DNA from: a bacterium UBP15_UBA6099
GTDB taxonomy: Bacteria; UBP15; UBA6099
Assembly: GCA_002435745.1 (NCBI GenBank)
Contig: DIWT01000016.1
Span: forward strand, 20,831 to 33,439
Reading direction: 5' to 3'
DNA: 12,609 nt
In this document: positions 7,279 to 12,609 of the stretch, piece by piece
How positions within the stretch are numbered: position 1 is the first letter of the stretch
Layout: each line of letters opens with the position of its first letter
Position numbers and translations under genes: made by a program
Notes under the pieces: generated by a model
Databases searched by the model: none
Told to the model about the DNA's origin: nothing
The model's input: only the letters and a program-made list of their open reading frames with translations

Positions 7279-8298
7279 CTATCTGGGTGGAGAAATGCTT
7301 CTGAGAAATCTCGCCGTGTCTTCCGGCTTCGACGTGCAGATATAAATGCCGGACGAAAGCTCGAACCCGACGGAGGGAACGACGCGGGGCATTATCTGAA
7401 CGAACCAGTGATATTTGTCGCGGTGTTTCGTCCGCGCTGGATTGGCCTGAATGAAATAGTTGTAGTCGGGGTCGCCGAGGCCGACATAGATGCGGTGAAG
7501 GATATCGCGCATAATCTGGGCGAGTTCGACGATTTCGGCGTCGAGCGCCTCGCCGAAAGACGCGCAATGGCGCTTCGGCGCGACCCACGTCTCGAACGGG
7601 CTTTGCGACGCGAACGGCTCAAATACTATGAAGCGCTCCGTCTCAAGCACGACGCGCTCTTTCGCTTTCAGCGTCGCCTCTATCGTGTCGCACACGATGC
7701 ACCTTTTGTGGATGTCGTAATATTCCTTCGCCACGTTCAGCCGAATCTGCGTCCGGGTGGGAATTATCGGAGTGGCGAGAACCTGAGAGTGAGGGTGTTC
7801 GAGCGAAGCGCCGGCCTTCACCCCGTAGTTTCTGAAGATGTTTATCATCAGAATCTTTTCGTTTTTTTCGAGTTGGTTGTAGCGCGCGCGGTAGACGAAG
7901 AACAGCTTTTCGACCGCGCGGCGGCTCATCGTCGCAATGGTGAGGTCGTGCCGGGGAGTGTCTATGAAAACGTCGTGCACGCCGAACCCCGCTATGCCGT
8001 TGAAAAGATTTGCTTCCTCGAACCAGTCCACCTCGCTCGACGGATCGAGCGCGGGGTACTTGTTGGGGACCACGCGGACGTTCCAGCCTTCGGAGTCCGG
8101 CGCGGTGTCGGGCGGCCTGTCGGCGATGATCTCGGTCGGAGTCATCCTCTCGTTGCCCGGACAAAACGGGCAGGCCGGGTTGTGCGTCGGCGGTTTCGGC
8201 TTGGAGACGTCGCGATGAAAGTCCTCCGGACGGCTCGCCCGCTCGGACGCGATTATCACCCACTCGCCGGTTATCCTGTTCTGTCTGAATTCAGGCAT
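7279..8298 (-). CDS. galT: Galactose-1-phosphate uridylyltransferase (GalT family, HIT superfamily)
   Basis: The 339-residue enzyme is predicted to transfer a nucleotidyl group between UDP-glucose and galactose-1-phosphate in the Leloir pathway, in the cytoplasm. It has the family start (FRQNRITGEWVIIASERA), a zinc-type CPFC motif (43-46) with CPGNE, the WxVRVVPNKYP segment (72-82), and the active-site EHPHSQ motif (167-172) in which H170 would be the nucleophile. YHWFVQIMPR lies at 296-305. A second CxxC is at 200-203. HPHSQ replaces the HPHGQ of E. coli GalT. Related enzymes with a Ser here include ADP-glucose phosphorylases, so the sugar nucleotide is not certain. The gene begins 11 nt after the lemA stop, implying one transcript; its ribosome site (AGAAGCGG) is weak, consistent with coupling. 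Confidence 0.9.
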   Translation of the reverse strand: MPEFRQNRITGEWVIIASERASRPEDFHRDVSKPKPPTHNPACPFCPGNERMTPTEIIADRPPDTAPDSEGWNVRVVPNKYPALDPSSEVDWFEEANLFNGIAGFGVHDVFIDTPRHDLTIATMSRRAVEKLFFVYRARYNQLEKNEKILMINIFRNYGVKAGASLEHPHSQVLATPIIPTRTQIRLNVAKEYYDIHKRCIVCDTIEATLKAKERVVLETERFIVFEPFASQSPFETWVAPKRHCASFGEALDAEIVELAQIMRDILHRIYVGLGDPDYNYFIQANPARTKHRDKYHWFVQIMPRVVPSVGFELSSGIYICTSKPEDTARFLRSISPPR

Positions 8299-8309
8299 CC
8301 GCTTCTTTT

Positions 8310-8903
8310 CTACTTGTTCGTTCCGAAGTCAACTTTGGGAACCGCCTGCTCGGCTTCCGGGACCTCGAAGAATTCGCGAGGACCAAACCCGAAAATCGCG
8401 GCGAAGAACCTGCCCGGAATGCGTTTCACAATCACGTTGAAAGCGCGCACGCTCTCGTTGTATCTGCCGCGCGCCACTGTTATTCTGTTCTCTGTTCCTT
8501 CGAGCTGGCTTTGAAGCGCGATGAACTGCCTGTCCGCCTTCAGGTCAGGATACCGCTCGACGATAACAAGCAGCCGGGAGAGCGCGCTCTGCATCGCCCC
8601 GTCAGCCGCCGCCGCCTCGCGCACGGTCCCTGCCCCAGCCAGCTTCGATCTCGCCTCGGCTATGTCCGTGAATATCTCTTTCTCGTGCGCCGCGTATCCC
8701 TTCACCGTCTCCACAAGATTCGGAATCAGGTCGTTTCTGCGCTTGAGCTGGTTTTCCACCTCCGCCCACTGCGCGTCTATCCCCTCGCTCATCGTCACCA
8801 TCCGGTTGTACGAGCGGACTCCGATCATCGCCACAATAAGCAGGCCGACCAGCAGAATCCCCCCGCACCCCAGAAACAGCTTCATCGTGTCGTTGCCTTT
8901 CAT
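8310..8903 (-). CDS. lemA: LemA family membrane protein
   Basis: The 197-residue protein has one N-terminal membrane segment (about 8-28, rich in G/L/I/V). The LemA hallmark follows: SYNRMVTMSEGIDAQWAEVE, then QLKRRNDLIPNLVETVKGYA and HEKEIFTDI, and later a helical ERYPDLKADRQFIALQSQLE segment and an ARGRYNESVRAFN segment. LemA proteins are anchored with a long helical bundle outside the cytoplasm, and their biochemical role is unsettled. I chose the ATG at 8903, with AGGAGG 7 nt upstream; a frame extending to 9080 has no such signal and would break the membrane-anchor layout. LemA is often paired with a TPM-domain or HtpX-type gene. Here its partner is galT, 11 nt downstream. Confidence 0.93.
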   Translation of the reverse strand: MKGNDTMKLFLGCGGILLVGLLIVAMIGVRSYNRMVTMSEGIDAQWAEVENQLKRRNDLIPNLVETVKGYAAHEKEIFTDIAEARSKLAGAGTVREAAAADGAMQSALSRLLVIVERYPDLKADRQFIALQSQLEGTENRITVARGRYNESVRAFNVIVKRIPGRFFAAIFGFGPREFFEVPEAEQAVPKVDFGTNK

Positions 8904-8964
8904 TTCAGCGCCTCCTCTTTCCACATGCCGCAAAAATTCGCGCCCGATATTACAATCCAACGTT

Positions 8965-8992
8965 ATTATAGGAGAATGACCGCCGGTTTGAA
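8965..8992 (-). promoter_or_regulatory. Candidate promoter of lemA-galT
   Basis: On the minus strand there is a perfect -10 TATAAT (8965-8970). The best -35 is TTCAAA (8987-8992) at 16-nt spacing, a 4 of 6 match. The predicted start leaves a leader of about 55 nt before the AGGAGG ribosome site of lemA. Confidence 0.5.
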
Positions 8993-9102
8993 AATAAAAC
9001 CCAGAAACCCTCCGGGGCCGCCGACCGTTTTTAGAGATCAGGCCGCGCGCGCCCCCCGCCTTGACCGCCCCTCTCCGCATATTTTGCGCGCCCGGTGTCG
9101 AT

Positions 9103-9131
9103 TTGAAACCGCTTTCATGCTATGATATATC
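9103..9131 (+). promoter_or_regulatory. Candidate promoter of the CBM48 gene
   Basis: TTGAAA (9103-9108) and TATATC (9126-9131) are separated by 17 nt. An overlapping extended -10, TGCTATGAT (9118-9126), is an alternative. Either gives a leader of about 60-70 nt before the start codon at 9198. It diverges from the lemA promoter. Confidence 0.45.
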
Positions 9132-9197
9132 TCAAACCAAAGCACACTTATGATTCTCTCCGGATTTTTCGAGACAATCGAGAGGGAGTGAGAGAAA

Positions 9198-9518
9198 ATG
9201 GAAAAAAAAGCAGCGGCAAAAAAAACGGCGGCGAAGAAACCCGCCGCTAAAAAGAAAGTCGAAACCAAGAGAGTGACGTTCTCGCTTGACGCCCCGCACG
9301 CTTCGCGGGTAGCCGTGGTGGGCACATTCAATAACTGGGACAACGAGAAGCACGAAATGAAGAAAGACTCCAAAGGCGTCTGGAAGAAGACCGTCATGCT
9401 CGCGACCGGACAGTATGAATACAAGTTTCTGGTGGACCGCGAGTGGTGGCTGGACCCCGCCTGCAAGGACTGCGTGCCCAATCCCTTCGGCGGACACAAC
9501 AGTCGTTTCGCCGTCTGA
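9198..9518 (+). CDS. Stand-alone glycogen-binding (CBM48 / AMPK-beta type) protein with Lys/Ala tail
   Basis: This 106-residue protein is almost entirely one carbohydrate-binding domain. Residues 1-24 are a basic low-complexity tail of AAKK-type repeats. Residues 26-104 match the CBM48/AMPK-beta glycogen-binding fold: VAVVGTFNNWD (38-48), GVWKKTV (60-66), YEYKFLVD (73-80), WWLDP (83-87) and PNPFGGHN (94-101). The sugar-contacting positions known from AMPK beta can be placed as W47, K76, W83, F97 and N101, so binding to an alpha-glucan is likely. No catalytic domain is attached. C89 and C92 form a CxxC pair inside the domain. GGGAG about 8-12 nt upstream supports the start. It is convergent with the LysR gene, with 64 nt between them. 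What the basic tail binds is unknown; DNA, RNA, membrane or a partner enzyme are all possible. Confidence 0.88.
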   Translation: MEKKAAAKKTAAKKPAAKKKVETKRVTFSLDAPHASRVAVVGTFNNWDNEKHEMKKDSKGVWKKTVMLATGQYEYKFLVDREWWLDPACKDCVPNPFGGHNSRFAV

Positions 9519-9582
9519 CGCGGCGTTATTCTAAAAAAGCTGATGCTGTGGCAGGAAGCCGGGTCGAGCTTTGCTTTTGCTC

Positions 9583-10500
9583 TCAGTACGGGTTGTCGCC
9601 GAGGACGAATGCGTGGAACGCTTCGGCGGCTGCGGACAGGGCGCGGCGCTTGTCCCTGATGAGCAGGAACCTGCGGCGCATGTTCGCGCCTCTGATCGGA
9701 ATTCCGCGAAGCAGTCCGGCGCGTTCTTCCGCCTCAATGGCTTTCGAGGACAGGACAGCCACTCCGGCTCCCGCGATTACAGCTTGTTTCACCGCCTCGG
9801 TTCCGCCAAGTTCGCACACAATATTGAGGTCTTTCAGTTTCACGCCTTTGTCAGCGAGAGTCTTTTCCATGAACTCGCGCATGGCTGAGCCTTTCTCCCG
9901 CATGATGAACGGCTCCACCGCGAGCGCCCTTGCGGAAACCGCGATGTCCGCCGCGCGCGGATGCCCGGGATGCGCGACCAGCACAAGCTCGTCGCTCCAT
10001 ATCTCATGACATTCGAAATTTTTGCCCGCGGGAACTTTCCCGACCACCGCCAGATCCACTTCGCCGGAGTCGGCCATTTCTATCACTTCCTGAGAGCCGC
10101 CCACCTTGAGGCTGACGGCGACTCCGGGCCGCTCTTTCCTGAAAGCCGCTATCGAGCGCGGCAGGAAATATGTGCCGGGGATGTTGCTGCCTCCAATGAC
10201 GACGCTTCCGGTGACTATGTCCGCGAGCATCCCTATAGACCTGTCGGCTTCGTTCTTCATGGCCAGCATTTTCAGAGCGTGGTTGTAGAAGACCCTTCCC
10301 GCCGCCGTCGGCTGAACGTTTCTGCCCTTGCGGTCTATGAGGGAAACGCCCGTGTTTTTCTCGACCGCCATTATATGGGCGCTGACGGTGGGCTGAGTCA
10401 GCCCCAGCCGCGCGGCCGCAGCGCTGAAACTGCCTGTCTCCACCACGCCGCAGAACACTTCAAGCTGATGAAAATCATAGCTGGTCTTTTCCGGTTTCAT
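9583..10500 (-). CDS. LysR-type transcriptional regulator
   Basis: The 305-residue protein has an N-terminal winged helix-turn-helix (about 10-70: FHQLEVFCGVVETGSFSAAA and RLGLTQPTVSAHI), a linker helix, and a periplasmic-binding-protein-like effector domain (about 95-300) starting GSVVIGGSNIPGTYFLPR. The overall pattern is closest to the CysB/CysL-like group of activators, but the effector cannot be told. It is transcribed away from sufC, with 180 nt between the two starts, the arrangement in which LysR proteins typically control the divergent gene and themselves. AGAGG 7 nt upstream supports the start at 10500. Regulation of Fe-S assembly by this protein is an inference from position. Confidence 0.93.
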   Translation of the reverse strand: MKPEKTSYDFHQLEVFCGVVETGSFSAAAARLGLTQPTVSAHIMAVEKNTGVSLIDRKGRNVQPTAAGRVFYNHALKMLAMKNEADRSIGMLADIVTGSVVIGGSNIPGTYFLPRSIAAFRKERPGVAVSLKVGGSQEVIEMADSGEVDLAVVGKVPAGKNFECHEIWSDELVLVAHPGHPRAADIAVSARALAVEPFIMREKGSAMREFMEKTLADKGVKLKDLNIVCELGGTEAVKQAVIAGAGVAVLSSKAIEAEERAGLLRGIPIRGANMRRRFLLIRDKRRALSAAAEAFHAFVLGDNPY

Positions 10501-10520
10501 GATAACGCCTCTTTGCCGGG

Positions 10521-10562
10521 GGAGGCGCAGGCCGCCTCCGGGTGATATAGATATAATTTATA
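10521..10562. promoter_or_regulatory. Palindromes in the LysR leader/operator region
   Basis: Two dyads lie upstream of the LysR start. GGAGGCG/CGCCTCC (10521-10527 and 10533-10539) forms a 7-bp hairpin with a 5-nt loop that would be in the LysR mRNA leader. TATAA-T-TTATA (10552-10562) is AT-rich and sits where the minus-strand -10 would be (TTATAAATTATATC). LysR proteins usually bind short imperfect dyads of the T-N11-A kind near their own promoter, so either could be an operator. Function is inferred. Confidence 0.35.
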
Positions 10563-10624
10563 ACACACATTTACAAAACACGCCATACGCCCGCCGCCGG
10601 GAGCGCGACGGTGGAGCCGCCGGT

Positions 10625-10653
10625 TTGTTTTTTGACCGCCCCGGCGCTATATT
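10625..10653 (+). promoter_or_regulatory. Candidate promoter of the sufCB operon
   Basis: TTGTTT (10625-10630) and TATATT (10648-10653) are separated by 17 nt, and a start near 10660 would give a very short leader ahead of the ribosome site GAAGGGA (10664-10670). Upstream there is a direct repeat GCCGCCGG (10593-10600 and 10616-10623), 23 bp apart, of unknown meaning. Confidence 0.45.
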
Positions 10654-10680
10654 AATGCGCGCTGAAGGGATGTGACGCTA

Positions 10681-11421
10681 TTGCTGAAAATCCGCAACCT
10701 TACTCTGACTCTCGGAGAAAAAAAGATATTCGACGATGTGTCTCTTGAAGTCACCCGCGGAGAGATATACGCGCTGCTCGGTCGCAACGGAACGGGGAAA
10801 TCCACCCTCGCGGCGGTCATTCTCGGCCTGATAAAACCCGAAAAAGGCGACATCTATTTCGAGGATGAACTCATAAACGATTTTTCGCTGACCGAGAGGG
10901 CGAAACGCGGGATAATCCTCGCGTGGCAGAAGAACATTACGGTGCAGGGTCTGACCGTGCGAGACTATGTTCGGGTGAGCGCGCCGAACGGCATATCCGA
11001 CGCGGAGGTCGAGGAGCATCTCGAATCCGTCGGACTGTCATGCGGAGAATACCTTGACAGAGCGATAGACGGCAAGCTTAGCGGGGGCGAACGCAAACGC
11101 ATCGAGCTTGCCAGCGTTCTGGCGGCGAAACCGAAACTTGCCATCCTCGACGAGCCTGACTCCGGCATAGACGCGGTGTCCCTCGTCATGGTGGAATCGG
11201 CGATACGCAGGATGGCGCAGGACGGAGCCGTGCTGCTAATCACCCACACCGAAGACATACTCGGCATCAGCACAAGGGCAGGAATCCTCTGCGGCGCGCG
11301 CATCATCCGCGAGGCAAAACCCGACGCGGCCGTCCAGTATTTCAAAAACCACTGCGACTACTGCGAAACCGTGAACACTCCGAGACTGGACGAGATCATA
11401 ACCGGGAGCGTCAATCCGTGA
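10681..11421 (+). CDS. sufC: SufC-like Fe-S cluster assembly ATPase
   Basis: The 246-residue ABC-type ATPase is predicted to power Fe-S cluster assembly on the SufB-like scaffold encoded next. Walker A is GRNGTGKST (34-42), the Q-loop region is AWQKNITVQGLTVRDYV (81-97), the signature is LSGGERKR (133-140), Walker B is LAILDEPDSGID (153-164), and the switch His is H189. The DEPDSGID segment and the absence of membrane domains separate SufC from transport ATPases. The start is ambiguous. The TTG at 10681 gives MLKIRNL, aligning with the usual SufC start and lying 10 nt after GAAGGGA. A GTG at 10672 would add three residues but leaves only 1 nt after that site. It overlaps sufB by GTGA. No SufS, SufE or SufU gene is next to it. 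Confidence 0.93.
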   Translation: MLKIRNLTLTLGEKKIFDDVSLEVTRGEIYALLGRNGTGKSTLAAVILGLIKPEKGDIYFEDELINDFSLTERAKRGIILAWQKNITVQGLTVRDYVRVSAPNGISDAEVEEHLESVGLSCGEYLDRAIDGKLSGGERKRIELASVLAAKPKLAILDEPDSGIDAVSLVMVESAIRRMAQDGAVLLITHTEDILGISTRAGILCGARIIREAKPDAAVQYFKNHCDYCETVNTPRLDEIITGSVNP

Positions 11422-12353
11422 CCATAGGAACGATAGACGAAGCGTATTCCATCGCGGGCGGAAACATCCACTCGCTGCACAGCAAAAATATCGGCAGCCT
11501 CGTGATTGACGAAAACAAGATTTTAAGCGCGAACGCGATCGAGGGCGCGGTCATCGAGACCGACGCGCGAGACGGCGAGTTGTTCGTAAACCTCACCGTG
11601 AAAGCGGGCTACAGGTTCGACGACCCTCTCCACCTCTGTTTCGGCGTGATGTCCCCGGAGGCCGCTCAGAGAATCAACATCAACATCAACACCGAAGAGA
11701 ATTCCAAGGTGTCCCTGCGCGCGCACTGCGTGTTTCCGAACGCGGTGGACGTGCTTCACGCGATGGAAGCCCGCATCAACATCGGGCCGAACTCCGAATA
11801 CTCATACGACGAGACCCACTATCACGGCGAGAAAGGCCAAGTGCGAGTGGTCCCAAACGCCAAGATAACCCTCGAAGACGGCGCGCGCCTTTACAACAGC
11901 TTCAGCCTCATTCAGGGCGCGGTCGGCAACATGAAGTTCGACTACGACATCGAATGTCTCGACAACTCGGTGTGCCACATGCTCGCCAAAGTGTACGGCA
12001 AGTTTGACGACGACATCACAATCCGCGAGCGGGCGCGGCTAAAAGGAGCCAACTCCCACGCCATATTGGAAGCCCGCATGGTTATCCGCGACAACGCCCG
12101 CACCGATATCTATACGGAGATAATCGGCGAAGGCGACGGCGCTCGCGGCCACATGGACTGCACCGAAATCATCTCCGGCAAGACCGCCTACGCAAAAGCC
12201 ACCCCCGTGGTCGTCGTCGTGAACGACAAAGCGAAAATCACCCACGAGGCCGCCATCGGCAGCATCGATTCCGACCAACTCAACCTTCTGATGTCTCGCG
12301 GGCTTTCCCCGGATCAGGCCACCGAGATAATCGTAAACGGGCTGCTGAAATAA
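11418..12353 (+). CDS. sufB: SufB/SufD-family Fe-S scaffold protein (minimal SUF / SMS type)
   Basis: The 311-residue protein is shorter than E. coli SufB (about 495) or SufD (about 420) and matches the compact scaffold found with SufC alone in many anaerobes and archaea, recently called SMS. It shows the beta-helix core (INIGPNSEYSYDETHYHG at 120-137 and repeated hydrophobic strands) and the C-terminal family block THEAAIG (275-281) followed by LMSRGLSPDQATEIIVNGLL (291-310). C248 in RGHMDC is a candidate cluster or sulfur ligand, with H276 and E277 as others. It starts with GTG overlapping the sufC stop, with GGGAG 9 nt upstream. SufC2-SufB2 complex formation is expected from the family. 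The cysteine desulfurase must be elsewhere or not used. Confidence 0.92.
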   Translation: MTIGTIDEAYSIAGGNIHSLHSKNIGSLVIDENKILSANAIEGAVIETDARDGELFVNLTVKAGYRFDDPLHLCFGVMSPEAAQRINININTEENSKVSLRAHCVFPNAVDVLHAMEARINIGPNSEYSYDETHYHGEKGQVRVVPNAKITLEDGARLYNSFSLIQGAVGNMKFDYDIECLDNSVCHMLAKVYGKFDDDITIRERARLKGANSHAILEARMVIRDNARTDIYTEIIGEGDGARGHMDCTEIISGKTAYAKATPVVVVVNDKAKITHEAAIGSIDSDQLNLLMSRGLSPDQATEIIVNGLLK

Positions 12354-12466
12354 CCCGCCGCGCGCGTTGCCGCAGAATGCTTTTTCTCATCAGCGCGGCC
12401 CTTCATATACAACCCAAGAGAGATTCAAAGCTGTTCTTTTTAATATTCTTGTGAACCGCGTTATAA

Positions 12467-12483
12467 GCGATTCGCTGAATTGC
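12467..12483 (+). repeat. Palindromic unit A (imperfect)
   Basis: Arms GCGATTC (12467-12473) and GAATTGC (12477-12483) flank a GCT loop; one G-U pair breaks the perfect match. It is the degenerate first member of the family seen at 12546 and 12589. It lies 113 nt after the sufB stop, in a stretch (12354-12466) where I see no gene or clear terminator. Confidence 0.6.
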
Positions 12484-12545
12484 CCTTTCCATGAATTCTC
12501 ATGCGAAAGTCAAGCGTCCTTTTATCATTGCGTTCCCGCCCGCAG

Positions 12546-12566
12546 GGGCGATTCGCTGAATCGCCC
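12546..12566 (+). repeat. Palindromic unit B, also terminator-like
   Basis: A perfect 9-bp stem GGGCGATTC (12546-12554) and GAATCGCCC (12558-12566) has loop GCT and is followed by TTTT (12567-12570), so on the plus strand it could end the suf transcript. Same family as 12467-12483 and 12589-12609. Confidence 0.7.
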
Positions 12567-12588
12567 TTTTGCCCTTTATGTCCTATCC

Positions 12589-12609
12589 GGGCGACCCGCC
12601 GGGTCGCCC
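12589..12609 (+). repeat. Palindromic unit C, at the window edge
   Basis: A perfect 9-bp stem GGGCGACCC (12589-12597) and GGGTCGCCC (12601-12609) has loop GCC. Compared with unit B, TT/AA in the stem is replaced by CC/GG, so pairing is kept. It may continue beyond the window. Confidence 0.7.

Noticed and set aside
7202..7588. Possible frameshifted extension of galT past its stop
   Set aside because: The frame ending near 7202 reads through the rnpB promoter and has no family similarity; the galT C-terminus (EDTARFLRSI) is a normal family end.
7138..8514. 458-residue plus-strand open frame
   Set aside because: It is antisense to RNase P RNA, galT and part of lemA, all well supported; high GC keeps the opposite frame open.
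9519..9582. Bidirectional terminator between the convergent CBM48 and LysR genes
   Set aside because: Only weak pairing (AAAGC with GCTTT over a loop of about 30 nt) is visible, so I did not list it as a feature.
12467..12609. Possible CRISPR array at the right edge
   Set aside because: The three units differ in sequence, are each a 17-21 nt palindrome and are irregularly spaced (62 and 22 nt between them), without uniform spacers.

Overview
The window looks like chromosomal DNA of an anaerobic bacterium. I cannot name the phylum. Pointers to anaerobic life are a ferredoxin-type disulfide reductase fused to rubredoxin and a two-gene minimal SUF (SMS-type) Fe-S assembly operon. A class A RNase P RNA and TTGACA/TATAAT-like promoters show it is bacterial. 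There is no transposase, phage gene, CRISPR array or tRNA in view.

Layout. Positions 1-4321 (minus strand) hold one very large exported, cysteine-rich, modular protein ending in a dockerin-like module. Positions 4322-4951 carry no convincing gene. They hold the leader of that gene and, at 4683-4934, a roughly 250-bp composite of palindromes in which two diverged units face each other. A related but incomplete unit sits at 1-84. Positions 4952-6605 (minus) hold a FecR-domain exported protein, then a small glutaredoxin whose stop overlaps the start of a ferredoxin:thioredoxin-reductase catalytic chain/rubredoxin fusion. Positions 6701-7227 (minus) hold rnpB with its own promoter and Rho-independent terminator. 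Positions 7279-8903 (minus) are a lemA-galT pair. Divergent from lemA, 9198-9518 (plus) is a stand-alone glycogen-binding (CBM48/AMPK-beta type) protein with a lysine/alanine tail. A LysR regulator (9583-10500, minus) is divergent from a sufC-sufB pair (10681-12353, plus). The right end (12467-12609) carries three short palindromes of one family, two of which show compensatory stem changes.

How the genes may work together. The glutaredoxin and the FTR-rubredoxin fusion are translationally coupled and probably form a ferredoxin-fed dithiol/disulfide relay. SufC-SufB would assemble Fe-S clusters of the kind that relay and other anaerobic enzymes need. The LysR protein is a candidate regulator of suf by position only. 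GalT and the CBM48 protein both suggest sugar nucleotide or glycogen metabolism, but nothing in the window links them directly. The strongest leads for something undescribed are the paired composite palindromes, the covarying palindromes at the right edge, and the stand-alone glycogen-binding protein with a histone-like tail. I did not find an obvious new multi-gene defence or mobile system.
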